64,000 nt of DNA from an uncultured Oscillospiraceae bacterium (GTDB taxonomy: Bacteria; Bacillota; Clostridia; Oscillospirales; Acutalibacteraceae). A program made the position numbers and the translations under genes. Of this stretch, positions 1 to 8,327 are shown piece after piece. Position 1 is the stretch's first letter; each line of letters starts with the position of its first letter. The stretch covers positions 272,932 through 336,931 of the forward strand of contig CAUDCW010000001.1 in assembly GCA_958448165.1 (NCBI GenBank), in the 5' to 3' direction. The notes beneath the pieces are model-generated. The model ran no database searches and had not been told where the DNA came from. It saw only the letters and a program-made list of their open reading frames with translations.

Positions 1-1635
1 GCAGGCTATCATACTTGAACCGCCGACGCTGATAAACGGCAGTGTAACGCCTGTGAGCGGAAGAATATCCGTTGCGCCGAAAATGTTCAATGAGGACTGC
101 AGAACAAGAAGTCCTGCGGCACAGCAGGCGGAAATTGAATAGAAGGTTGAGCGGCTTTTTGTCGTTATCGCCCTTGCATAGAAGAACAGTCCGCCGATTG
201 CAACGGCTATGGTCAGACCTACGATAAGTCCGAGTTCCTCGCACACAAGCCCGAAAACGAGGTCGCTTTCAGATGCGCCGACATATTTCAGATATCCGTT
301 TCCGAGTCCGCAGCCAAAAAGTCCACCGCTTGCGGCATATGTCAGCACTCTTGCCGTCTGGTAACCAAGGTTATTGTCCGAGTTTTGGAAAGCCTTGCCC
401 CAGCCTGAAAAGCGGTCGGCAATGTACGGCTTAAAGCGCAGAATCATCAAGCCGCCGAAGATAGCTCCCACAACAGACACAACAACGGTTTTATAATCGC
501 CTGAGCGAACAATTGAAATCATCAGGAATGTGCCGAAGAAGATAAGCGCAGTACCGAAGTCGCTCATTATGAACAGCGCACCGATACAGATTGCGGAGAA
601 GATGATGAATATAATAAAGTTCTTTTTTGTCTGCAAGTGGTCAAGAGCCGACGCACCGACAAAAATATACGCTATCTTGACAAACTCTGACGGCTGGATT
701 GACACTCCGCCGATCATAATCCAGTTTGCGGCGCCGCCCCTGACTGAGCCGAATACTATATTTATTCCCAAAAGCACCACAGCGATTATCATAATCGCAA
801 GACGCCACTTGTTCACCCTGTCGGGATTTTGCAAAAACTTTATCATAAAGCAGAAGAAAGCCATTCCGATAGCGCAGGCGATAATCTGCACATAGGTCTG
901 GTGCAGTCCCTGCCTTACCGACAGCATAACGCCGATGCCCGTTAAGAAGATGGCAAGTCCCTCAAGCTCAAAGCCGATGCGCTTGAAAACCTTGGTCGAA
1001 ACAAGATAAAACACCCAGGCAACAGCCATAAACACCGCATAAATCACAAGCGGCTGAAAGTCGGTTGCTTCAATCGACAAACACGCCTCGGTTGCCATAA
1101 ACAGCATAAAAATAGAAATAAGCATCATCAGCGCAAAAGGCGCAATGCCCTCTTTGCTGCCCTCTTTTTTTATAAACCACGAACGGTTCACCACCGTATA
1201 ATCCTGGGCGCGCTTTAAAACAAAGGTGTCCTTGCCGATTTTTATTTCATCATTTATATAAATCGGCACTCTGCCCTGCGTTTTCTCGCCGTTGACATAT
1301 GTTCCTGTTTTTGAGCCTGTATCACTGATGAACCAGCCCTCCTTACGCCGCAGTATAACGCAGTGTTCTCTTGATACTGCAAGGTCGTCTTCGATAACTA
1401 TATCGTTTCTTTTTGCCCTGCCGACCGAGTTTTCCCAGCAAAGCACCGGCAAAACCTGCCCGTTTGAAGTATTCTCAAGCATTATAAGTGGTTTTTCGTC
1501 TCTGCGCTGTCGCCGCATTGACGAATAGCACTGAAACACAACGATAACTCCCAGCAAGGGGATTAATATTCTGAGTGCAACAATTGCAATATCGGTTATA
1601 ACCTGTATATTCAAAGATTGCAGAAATTCATCCAC
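1..1635 (-). CDS. FHA domain fused to FtsW/RodA/SpoVE-family membrane protein (3' end outside window)
   Basis: The start is a GTG, 7 nt after a strong AGGAGG. Residues 14-35 form a membrane anchor. Residues about 60-130 are an FHA (phosphothreonine-binding) domain with the GR (72-73) and SREH (88-91) signature. From about residue 165 the chain is a polytopic SEDS protein. Near the window edge it shows SESDLVFGLVCEELG and then TGVTLPFISVGGSS, the conserved end of FtsW/RodA/SpoVE proteins. At least 545 codons are present; only the extreme C-terminus is missing. SEDS proteins polymerise lipid II glycan strands in the membrane. The fused FHA domain suggests control by a Ser/Thr kinase of PknB type, as known for FHA proteins next to rodA in other Gram-positives. 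Whether it serves elongation, division or sporulation cannot be decided here. Confidence 0.9.
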   Translation of the reverse strand, partial: MDEFLQSLNIQVITDIAIVALRILIPLLGVIVVFQCYSSMRRQRRDEKPLIMLENTSNGQVLPVLCWENSVGRAKRNDIVIEDDLAVSREHCVILRRKEGWFISDTGSKTGTYVNGEKTQGRVPIYINDEIKIGKDTFVLKRAQDYTVVNRSWFIKKEGSKEGIAPFALMMLISIFMLFMATEACLSIEATDFQPLVIYAVFMAVAWVFYLVSTKVFKRIGFELEGLAIFLTGIGVMLSVRQGLHQTYVQIIACAIGMAFFCFMIKFLQNPDRVNKWRLAIMIIAVVLLGINIVFGSVRGGAANWIMIGGVSIQPSEFVKIAYIFVGASALDHLQTKKNFIIFIIFSAICIGALFIMSDFGTALIFFGTFLMISIVRSGDYKTVVVSVVGAIFGGLMILRFKPYIADRFSGWGKAFQNSDNNLGYQTARVLTYAASGGLFGCGLGNGYLKYVGASESDLVFGLVCEELGLIVGLTIAVAIGGLFFYARAITTKSRSTFYSISACCAAGLLVLQSSLNIFGATDILPLTGVTLPFISVGGSSMIAC

Positions 1636-1666
1636 GGATATACCTCCTCATATTACTGCTATGATG

Positions 1667-1695
1667 ATGATATAATTAATCCGCAAAAAAGTCAA
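1667..1695 (-). promoter_or_regulatory. Sigma-A promoter of the FHA-FtsW gene
   Basis: On the minus strand there is TTGACT (1695-1690), a 17-bp spacer and TATCAT (1672-1667). Only one hexamer base departs from consensus in each box. The leader to the GTG is about 25 nt. A perfect palindrome TTGTGT-GA-ACACAA (1702-1715) lies just upstream of the -35 box and could be an operator. Confidence 0.75.
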
Positions 1696-1725
1696 TAGAA
1701 TTTGTGTGAACACAATTCGGCGCAC

Positions 1726-1755
1726 AAAAAAGCCCCCATACGAAAGTATGGGAGC
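1726..1755 (-). terminator. Rho-independent terminator after bioY
   Basis: Inverted arms 1732-1741 and 1746-1755 (7 uninterrupted pairs CCCATAC/GTATGGG, GAAA/TTTC loop) are followed on the minus strand by six T. It lies 20 bp after the bioY stop codon and separates bioY from the FtsW promoter. Confidence 0.85.
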
Positions 1756-1775
1756 ATAATGACTTAACCGTATTC

Positions 1776-2315
1776 TTATACAATTTTTTTAAGTCTTGAG
1801 CAAAGCAGCACCGCAACAATAATTTTAGCGGCATCGCCCGGCAAAAACGGGAACACGCAAACCGTAAGCGAATACCAAAGCTCAGAGCCTGTTGAAATCA
1901 CAAACCACGCCGTACCGAAGGCGTAGCAGACCGCCAAGCCTGCAACCATTGCAACAATAAGCGCAACGACCTTCTTATTCCAGAAATGACAGATAAGAGC
2001 GATTGTTCCTGCTGCAAGGATATATCCGATAATATATCCGCCAGTAGGTCCTGCAAGAGCCGCAAAGCCGCCCTTAAAGCCTGCAAACACCGGAACACCG
2101 ACAGCGCCGAGCAGAACATAGACAAGCTGGCTGATCATCGCACGTCTGATTCCCAACAGACCGCCTGCGACAAACACCGAAAGCATCGCAAGATTTATCG
2201 GCACGGGTCCGATCGGAATTGAAATCTGTGAAAACACCGCAGTCAAAGCGGCAAACAGAGCAGTAATGACAATTGAGTATGTTGCGCTCTTTTTAACTGA
2301 ATTTGCTGTATCCAT
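1776..2315 (-). CDS. bioY: BioY, biotin-binding S component of an ECF transporter
   Basis: The product has 179 residues and about six hydrophobic segments. It carries the BioY signature GPTGGYIIGY near residues 89-98 and the family's typical N-terminal run ending PIGPVPI (residues 34-40). BioY captures biotin in the membrane and normally docks to a shared EcfA/A'/T energising module, which is not encoded in this window. The start has a GGGGG-rich ribosome binding site about 7 nt upstream. The gene is monocistronic, with its own strong promoter and terminator. Regulation by biotin would be expected; two candidate operators overlap the promoter (see separate entry). Confidence 0.95.
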   Translation of the reverse strand: MDTANSVKKSATYSIVITALFAALTAVFSQISIPIGPVPINLAMLSVFVAGGLLGIRRAMISQLVYVLLGAVGVPVFAGFKGGFAALAGPTGGYIIGYILAAGTIALICHFWNKKVVALIVAMVAGLAVCYAFGTAWFVISTGSELWYSLTVCVFPFLPGDAAKIIVAVLLCSRLKKIV

Positions 2316-2324
2316 AAAAATACC

Positions 2325-2373
2325 CCCTCAAGATTCTTGATAAATTATATATCCTTGAGGGAGCATTGTCAAC
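2325..2373 (-). promoter_or_regulatory. bioY promoter with overlapping operator dyad
   Basis: A near-perfect sigma-A promoter: TTGACA (2372-2367), 17 bp, TATAAT (2349-2344). A perfect 8-bp dyad CCCTCAAG (2325-2332) / CTTGAGGG (2354-2361) with a 21-bp centre straddles the -10 box and start point. One arm lies in the promoter spacer, the other between the start point and the ribosome binding site. A second, BirA-like dyad TTGTCAAC (2366-2373) / GTTTACAA (2393-2400) covers the -35 box. Its 19-bp spacer is longer than the usual 14-16 and its outer arm lies in the stop region of the neighbouring gene, so BirA control is only possible. Confidence 0.75.
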
Positions 2374-2394
2374 CGCTATATTAAAATTTTTAGT

Positions 2395-3969
2395 TTACAA
2401 TTTCTTTTCTTTGAAATTGCCCTTTTCATCCTGATGCCTCATATGCGGATAAATCATATCAAGATATTCGTCAGGGAACTGCTCATCGAGGAATTCCTCG
2501 ATAACATTTGAAGCGGGCAGATTGTTCTTTCTTTCGTTGTATCTCCACTGTGCAAGACACGAAATGGCACAGTCATAAACCATAAACACGCACAGAGCAA
2601 TGCTGATTATCTTGCCCATATTTTTCGGCAGCTTTTCGATAAGCATTGAAATAAACGGATAAATGAACTTTGCCCACGCAATGCCCAAAAAGCCCCATAT
2701 GAGCGCATAATACAAGCTTGTTCTGCCATAAAGGTTAAAAGCCTGATGCGAATAATCCCACGAAATCGTTCCGAAAAGCATTTGCTGAAAATAACTCGTC
2801 AGATATTCAAAGGTAGCGCCGACAAACGCACTGACAAGGAATACAATCCACATTCTTGCACGGCTGAACTTATAAAGAGCAAGAGTCATCATAAGCGCAC
2901 CGATGCCGTAAACCGGAATAAACGGACCGTAAACCAATCCCACACGGTATTCAAAACGTCCGCCGTTATAAACAAAGCCGACGATTGTTTCCATAATACA
3001 GCCGATGAACGAGCCGATAACAAACAGCCAGAAAAGCTTATAGAAGTTCACTCCGTATGCAAACGGCTTTTGCTCCTCTGTTTCAAAATATCCGTCGTAC
3101 TCACGGCGGTTAAGCTTCTTTGTGCCTTCAACAATTCTGCCGTACAGCTTTTTTAGATGCTGGTCGTTTTCAACGGTTTTGCTGTCCATTTTTTTAACGG
3201 CACGCTTTTCAAAGAAGCCGTTATCGTTCAACAGCTTTGCATACTTGACGTCAAGCTGTTTTTTAATCTCTTCAATTTCCTCATCGTTATAGGTCTGGCG
3301 GTTCTTTGCTATTTCAGCCTTTGTCTGGTATTCATTGATTTTGCCGTCCAGTCCGAGGTTATCGCCGGTTTTTATCGACACCTTGGCAACTGCTCTGCCC
3401 CAGCCCTGAGAAATTTTCCTGAGCTTTTCCGAAATCGCATTAAGACGCTTTACCTTCATTCTGATTTCAAGGTATGATACCGTTGAAACAATCGTATCAA
3501 TAAGCAGAAGGCTGCCTGCCGCCGCAAAAATAAAGTATAGAACAGTATCCGGAATGTACTCAAGCAGATGATCCGCAAGCGGCAGAACACTGCCGACAAG
3601 AATCGTCAGAACAACTCCCCACATAAGGCTCAGCGGAACCGTTATAAAGCCTTTGATATTCAGCGGCATTGTAGAATAATCCCATAGTCTGCAATGCAGA
3701 ACCTTTTGCAGAAACACGCCGGTGCAGAACACAAAAAGGCTAACAACAACGGTAAATATAATAAGCTGAGCATACCACTCGTCAATAATCAGCTCGCTGA
3801 TAATATAACATATGGCAACGCTGAAGCCGTATATCGGGCAATACGGTCCGTTAAGATAACCGACATTGGCAATTGACTTTTTCTCAAACGATGTAATTGC
3901 CTCTTCTATCGCCCAACCAAGAACAGAAAACAGCAAAAAATAGAACACACAGTTTTCCCATCTCAGCAT
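2395..3969 (-). CDS. Two-domain CmpB-like (ABC-transporter type IV family) membrane protein
   Basis: The start is an ATG 7 nt after GGGAGG, giving 524 residues. The protein has two copies of the same membrane unit, at about residues 1-165 and 310-480. Each copy begins with a helix containing FSVLGWAIE or IGSFIGCIME, followed by a GPYCPIYG / GPFIPVYG motif and four further helices. This matches the Pfam family called putative ABC-transporter type IV (CmpB). The copies are joined by a charged helical linker of roughly 140 residues rich in Lys and Glu that should be cytoplasmic. The biochemical role of the family is not established. It follows nadC on the same strand, 52 bp away, but has no clear functional link to it. 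Confidence 0.75.
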   Translation of the reverse strand: MLRWENCVFYFLLFSVLGWAIEEAITSFEKKSIANVGYLNGPYCPIYGFSVAICYIISELIIDEWYAQLIIFTVVVSLFVFCTGVFLQKVLHCRLWDYSTMPLNIKGFITVPLSLMWGVVLTILVGSVLPLADHLLEYIPDTVLYFIFAAAGSLLLIDTIVSTVSYLEIRMKVKRLNAISEKLRKISQGWGRAVAKVSIKTGDNLGLDGKINEYQTKAEIAKNRQTYNDEEIEEIKKQLDVKYAKLLNDNGFFEKRAVKKMDSKTVENDQHLKKLYGRIVEGTKKLNRREYDGYFETEEQKPFAYGVNFYKLFWLFVIGSFIGCIMETIVGFVYNGGRFEYRVGLVYGPFIPVYGIGALMMTLALYKFSRARMWIVFLVSAFVGATFEYLTSYFQQMLFGTISWDYSHQAFNLYGRTSLYYALIWGFLGIAWAKFIYPFISMLIEKLPKNMGKIISIALCVFMVYDCAISCLAQWRYNERKNNLPASNVIEEFLDEQFPDEYLDMIYPHMRHQDEKGNFKEKKL

Positions 3970-4020
3970 TAATCCACCTCCCAACAAGCAATCTGAAGCT
4001 AAAACCAGTCGTCAGAAAAA

Positions 4021-4860
4021 TTATTTTTTTATTTTCATCGAAATATCAAACGCCTTAACCGAATGTGTAAGCGCACCGATTGAGATTATATCAACACCCG
4101 TTTCGGCAACGCCTCTGATGGTTTCAGAGGTTATTCCGCCCGAAGCCTCAAGCAACGCCCTGCCGTTTGTTATCTCGACTGCCTTTTTCATCGTTTCATT
4201 ATCCATATTGTCAAGCATAATAACGTCAACACCTGCTTCAAGCGCCTGTTGAAGCTCGTCAAGATTTCGCACCTCAAGCTCAATCTTTGTCATATGCCCT
4301 ATTTTCTTCTTCAGTGTTGCCACTGCATTTTTTATACCGCCGCCTGCGTCAATATGGTTATCCTTGAGCATAGCCGCATCACTGAGGTTATAACGGTGAT
4401 TTTTTGCCCCACCGACTGTTACGGCGTATTTTTGCAGAGGACGAAGCCCCGGCAGGGTCTTTCTTGTGTCTGCAATAGATGCACGGGTGCCCTCAACAAG
4501 CCTTACCGCCTCGTTTGTTGCAGTGGCGATTCCGCTCATATGCTGGATAAGGTTCAGCGCTGTTCTCTCGCCCTTTAAAAGCGTTCTTGTTGAACCGCTT
4601 ATCTCGACAATAATATCACCGTATTTCACACGCTCGCCGTCATGCTTTAAAACATTATATTCAAATTTTCCTCTGTTAATAATCTCAAACACACGCATTG
4701 CAACATCAACACCGCAGACAATACCATCTGCCTTAGCCATAAACACAGCCTCGTTGCACTGATCGTCGGGAATCAGATAGTCTGTTGCGACATCAATATA
4801 ATTTATATCCTCAAGCAAAGCCTCTTTTATCAGATTATCTATGTATATCGGATTTATCAT
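4021..4860 (-). CDS. nadC: Quinolinate phosphoribosyltransferase (carboxylating), NadC
   Basis: The product is 279 residues, the usual length. It converts quinolinate and PRPP to nicotinate mononucleotide with loss of CO2, the third step of de novo NAD synthesis. Visible signatures are the conserved core ADTRKTLPGLR (about residues 130-140), the KNHR and KDNH stretches that bind the substrates, and the C-terminal barrel with ASGGIT. It lies 21 bp after nadB and is clearly cotranscribed with it. nadA is not in the window. Confidence 0.97.
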   Translation of the reverse strand: MINPIYIDNLIKEALLEDINYIDVATDYLIPDDQCNEAVFMAKADGIVCGVDVAMRVFEIINRGKFEYNVLKHDGERVKYGDIIVEISGSTRTLLKGERTALNLIQHMSGIATATNEAVRLVEGTRASIADTRKTLPGLRPLQKYAVTVGGAKNHRYNLSDAAMLKDNHIDAGGGIKNAVATLKKKIGHMTKIELEVRNLDELQQALEAGVDVIMLDNMDNETMKKAVEITNGRALLEASGGITSETIRGVAETGVDIISIGALTHSVKAFDISMKIKK

Positions 4861-4881
4861 TTTGCTGTTTTCCTTTCTGCC

Positions 4882-6333
4882 TCATACAAGCTCCTGCAGG
4901 ATTATGCAGGCTACGGTTGCAAGGCTCTTTGCCTCAACAAGGTCAGCCGTAAGCTTGTAGTCCGAGTTTTTCAGTTCGTTCAGAATATGCTTTGCCCTCT
5001 GCAAGCCATCGGGAACGGCATCAGGAGTTGGAAGCACAAAGTGAGCGCTCTGCATTATTTCTCTTATTTCGGTTCTGTAGCCGTGCGGAAGCACTTTTCC
5101 GCTCGGCTGAGGCGGTGTCTGCGGCTGTTCAAGCTGAGCTGTGCATTTTTTGAGTCTGCGCATAATGTCCTCTGCGGCACGTCGTGAAAAAACAAGAGCC
5201 TCAAGCAAGGAGTTGCTCGCCAGCCTGTTTGCGCCGTGAACACCGGTGTGCGAACATTCGCCTGCCGCGTACAGACCGTCAATAGTTGATTGAGCGTTCA
5301 GGTCAACGTCAATGCCGCCCATAAGATAATGCTGGCACGGGAAGATGGGGATTCTGTCCTTTGTGATATCCACGTTTTCCTCAAGGCACTTTGCGTATAT
5401 CATCGGGAAACGGTTTTTGACGAATTCGGGGTCCTTGTGGGTTATATCAAGATAAAAATTCTCGCTGTTGGTCTTTTTGGCTTCAAGCATAATCGCCCGT
5501 GATACAACATCTCTCGGTGCAAGCTCGCCGCGCTCGTCATAATCAAACGCAAAGCGTTCTCCGTTGCAGTTCAGAAGCACTGCACCCTCACCTCTGACAG
5601 CCTCGCTTATCAGAAATCTCTCTCTGTCCTTTTCGGCGGCGAAAGCCGTCGGGTGGAACTGTATCCAGCTTAAATGCTTTATTTTTGCGCCGAGGTTGTG
5701 CGCCATTGTTATGCCGTCGCCTGTTGCAATCGCACTGTTTGTTGTGTAGGCATAAACCCTGCCGACGCCGCCTGTCGCCATAATACAGTAACGGGCATTT
5801 ACGCAGGAGGTTTCACCGTCTTTCAGCAGATAGGCAGAAAATCCCCCGTCAATCTTTTTCAGGTCATAAAGCATTGTATTCTCGGCAATGTCAACATTCG
5901 GGCGCGTCCTGACGTTTTCAATCAGAACATCGGTAATCGCCTTTCCCGTTGAGTCCTTATGATGAACAATTCTGTGCCTTGAATGACCCGCCTCAAGCGT
6001 CATCTGAAGCTTGCCGGTGTTGTCAAGGTCAAAGGCAACGCCGAGTTTTTTCAGATTAAGAACATCTCTCGGACCTTCGGTAACAAGCACCTCTATTGCC
6101 GCAGGGTCGTTTTTATATTTGCCTGCGATAAGAGTATCGGCAATGTGGAGCTTAAAATTGTCGTTGTCCTTATCAAGCACGGCGGCAACACCACCCTGTG
6201 CAAGCGAGCTGTTTGAAAGGCTCATTTCACGCTTTGATATTACGAGGACATTTACGCTCTCATCAAACTGCAGCGCACCGTATAGTCCGGCAGCTCCCGT
6301 ACCGACGATAATAACATCATAAATTTTCTTCAT
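4882..6333 (-). CDS. nadB: L-aspartate oxidase, NadB (short C-terminus)
   Basis: A flavoprotein that oxidises aspartate to iminoaspartate, the first step of de novo NAD synthesis. The FAD-binding motif GTGAAG is at residues 11-16, followed by SSLAQGGVA. The active-site stretch HGANRLASNSLLE holds the conserved Arg. The protein is 483 residues, about 50 shorter than typical family members. It stops at QELV and lacks the usual ESRG-H-Y tail. I did not find that tail in the other frames after the stop, so it looks like a genuine shortening rather than a frameshift. It forms an operon with nadC. The start has an AAGGTGGG ribosome binding site. Confidence 0.95.
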   Translation of the reverse strand: MKKIYDVIIVGTGAAGLYGALQFDESVNVLVISKREMSLSNSSLAQGGVAAVLDKDNDNFKLHIADTLIAGKYKNDPAAIEVLVTEGPRDVLNLKKLGVAFDLDNTGKLQMTLEAGHSRHRIVHHKDSTGKAITDVLIENVRTRPNVDIAENTMLYDLKKIDGGFSAYLLKDGETSCVNARYCIMATGGVGRVYAYTTNSAIATGDGITMAHNLGAKIKHLSWIQFHPTAFAAEKDRERFLISEAVRGEGAVLLNCNGERFAFDYDERGELAPRDVVSRAIMLEAKKTNSENFYLDITHKDPEFVKNRFPMIYAKCLEENVDITKDRIPIFPCQHYLMGGIDVDLNAQSTIDGLYAAGECSHTGVHGANRLASNSLLEALVFSRRAAEDIMRRLKKCTAQLEQPQTPPQPSGKVLPHGYRTEIREIMQSAHFVLPTPDAVPDGLQRAKHILNELKNSDYKLTADLVEAKSLATVACIILQELV

Positions 6334-6485
6334 CTGTCATACCCACCTTGTATGGTTACGAATATTATAAAACACAATTCCGTAAATTGTTGTTTTTTCT
6401 TATACACGTTTTTATTTTATCACATCGCCGCACAATTTGAAATAGTTTTTAAACAGATTTTGAATTTATATTTAATAACAACGAT

Positions 6486-6520
6486 AAAAAAATCCGCCGG
6501 GCAGTTCAGCCTGCGGCGGA
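6486..6520 (-). terminator. Terminator overlapping the end of the GT39-like gene
   Basis: Arms CCGCCG (6494-6499) and CGGCGG (6514-6519), extended by a bulged CAG/CTG, are followed on the minus strand by seven T. The stop codon of the upstream gene (6506-6508) lies within the hairpin, so the last codons form part of the stem. Confidence 0.8.
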
Positions 6521-8035
6521 AATTTTATTTTTAGCCTGTCTGCGCTTTTCAAATAATTTTGCAAAAGCCTTTATGCTGATAAGCATTCCCTGAGCCGTCA
6601 CAATAATAAACAGCGGAGTAAAATTGAAAAGATAGCGTGAGCGTGTTTCCCACATCAGCAGGAAAAGCATAATTCCGAAAATCAGTATTCTTATAAACAT
6701 CATACGGTCGCACTTCGGCTTAATAACAGAATAAACCGACGTAACGCAGAGCATCAGCAGAATTATCAGTTGGATTCCTGCGCTTATGCAATAGAAAAGT
6801 CCGTAGCACTGCCCGTCCTTCAGCACAAGCTCGTGCAGAAAATTTCTCTCTCCGACATTCTTATATATGTGGTGGCTTATCCAATAGCTGCCGTCGTTCC
6901 AAGTGAAAACAGCCTTATCGAACAAATGCCTGCTCAGTCCGCCAACCCCGTAAGCACTCAGGCGCTGTTCTATCTCATTCAGGTTTGCCGCCTGCTTCCG
7001 GTCATAATTTCCAGCCGAATTTGTAAAGGTGCTGTCCGCCTGGTCAAAAGAGCCGTTTCCCTTGAGCCCCATCATAACCCAGTGAGTAAGCGGATATTGA
7101 TATTCATATCTTTCGTCCTCTGTGGTCATATGCATTGACGATATCAGCAGATTAAGCGCCGCAAGGAATATTACGAACATAGACAGCGTAAGTCCGACAG
7201 CGATTGTAACCTTTTTGACTCCGCCCTTGATAAGCGAATAAACAATTATACCGGCAAGCACCACAATAACATTGCCCTTGAGCAGATAACCGACAGCAAC
7301 CGAAAACGCACACGAACAGTAAAGAGTAATCTCGACAGCCGTGTTGTCACTTTCGTATGCTCTGATAAACAGATAAATTGATATCACCGTGAACGGCATA
7401 CTTATCGAATCGGTGTAAAAATATGGCGTATAGGTGTAATACGGTACAAACAGAAAGCACAGCCCACCGGCAACAAGACCGCCGAAATTGCCGAGAATTC
7501 TCTTGGCAATCAGATAGCAGAAAATTACCGATACAAATATAAACACCGTGTTGAGCATAACCGGAGCAATCAGCGGCACATCACCGAATATAAGATAAAT
7601 CGCCCGATAGAAAAAAGAAAGCAAAACGGTTATACCGCCGTTGTTTGTGTATTTGGCAAGGTAGTGATGATTATTCGGCAGATTCTCATACATATTATCC
7701 ATTGAGCCGTTTTTGGCAAAGCTCAGCGCCACCTGATGAATAACATTCCAGTCGGTCACGGGATTTGCAAGCAAAAGATTAGCAGCCGCAAGCTGTATGA
7801 CAAGCATCACCGCCGCCATAACCGCAAAAACAATATTGGCTTTTCTGCTGCCGATATCGCCAAAACGACGGTACAGCAGATAAATAACAACAATCCCCAA
7901 TCCGAGCATACCGACTGCGGTTACAATGCCCCAAAGGTTGACCCGGCATATTGAGGCAATCACGCCGACGGTTATTATTGAAAAAGCAGTAAAGAAAAGA
8001 ATATGAAAAATTCTGTCGCTCCACTTGGCTATCAT
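6506..8035 (-). CDS. GT39-like polytopic glycosyltransferase (lipid-linked sugar donor type)
   Basis: The product has 509 residues with about 11-13 membrane segments and a large N-terminal extracytoplasmic loop. Acidic residues in the first loop (VTDWNV) and the stretch YFYTDSISMP resemble the PMT/ArnT superfamily, which transfers sugars from polyprenyl-phosphate donors. A loop near residues 280-400 carries many polar residues and should face outside. The acceptor is unknown; cell-surface glycan is the likely target. The ATG follows GGGAG by about 8 nt. The gene stands alone between tRNA-Arg and nadB. Confidence 0.7.
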   Translation of the reverse strand: MIAKWSDRIFHILFFTAFSIITVGVIASICRVNLWGIVTAVGMLGLGIVVIYLLYRRFGDIGSRKANIVFAVMAAVMLVIQLAAANLLLANPVTDWNVIHQVALSFAKNGSMDNMYENLPNNHHYLAKYTNNGGITVLLSFFYRAIYLIFGDVPLIAPVMLNTVFIFVSVIFCYLIAKRILGNFGGLVAGGLCFLFVPYYTYTPYFYTDSISMPFTVISIYLFIRAYESDNTAVEITLYCSCAFSVAVGYLLKGNVIVVLAGIIVYSLIKGGVKKVTIAVGLTLSMFVIFLAALNLLISSMHMTTEDERYEYQYPLTHWVMMGLKGNGSFDQADSTFTNSAGNYDRKQAANLNEIEQRLSAYGVGGLSRHLFDKAVFTWNDGSYWISHHIYKNVGERNFLHELVLKDGQCYGLFYCISAGIQLIILLMLCVTSVYSVIKPKCDRMMFIRILIFGIMLFLLMWETRSRYLFNFTPLFIIVTAQGMLISIKAFAKLFEKRRQAKNKISAAG

Positions 8036-8133
8036 ATTATCGCTCCCGATGTAATTGATTATATTGGATTATTCTATCACAACGCCGGTATCATATCAAC
8101 ATATATTATGGTACAATCATTATTTACCCAAAC

Positions 8134-8162
8134 AAAAAAGCCTACTGCTTTCCGCAATAGAC
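8134..8162 (-). terminator. Terminator after tRNA-Arg(ACG)
   Basis: Arms 8140-8148 and 8154-8162 form nine pairs including G-T pairs (GTCTATTGC with GCAGTAGGC), then six T on the minus strand. It lies 6 bp after the encoded CCA. Confidence 0.8.
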
Positions 8163-8168
8163 TTTCTG

Positions 8169-8245
8169 TGGCGCGCTGCAAGGGACTCGAACCCCTGACC
8201 TCTTGATTCGTAGTCAAGCACTCTATCCAGCTGAGCTAGCAGCGC
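8169..8245 (-). tRNA. tRNA-Arg (anticodon ACG)
   Basis: The minus strand folds as a standard cloverleaf. The acceptor is GCGCTGC/GCAGCGC and the D-arm contains AGCTCAGCTGG. The anticodon stem CTTGA/TCAAG encloses loop CTACGAA (anticodon ACG), and the T-loop is GTTCGAGTC. The CCA end is encoded (8171-8169). Arg-ACG is normally the tRNA whose wobble A is edited to inosine by TadA to read CGU/CGC/CGA. Confidence 0.97.
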
Positions 8246-8327
8246 ATCTGTGATTTGTCACTAAGACATTTTATCACAGTGTATCTTAAAAATCAAGGGG
8301 TTTTTAAAATTTTTTTTAATTTTTATT

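Noticed and set aside
2746..3477. Two plus-strand frames opposite the CmpB-like gene
   Set aside because: The minus-strand product has clear duplicated membrane domains; the opposite frames have no homology or binding site.
8268..8298. Promoter of tRNA-Arg(ACG)
   Set aside because: TTGATT and TAAAAT are present but 19 bp apart; too weak to list as a feature.
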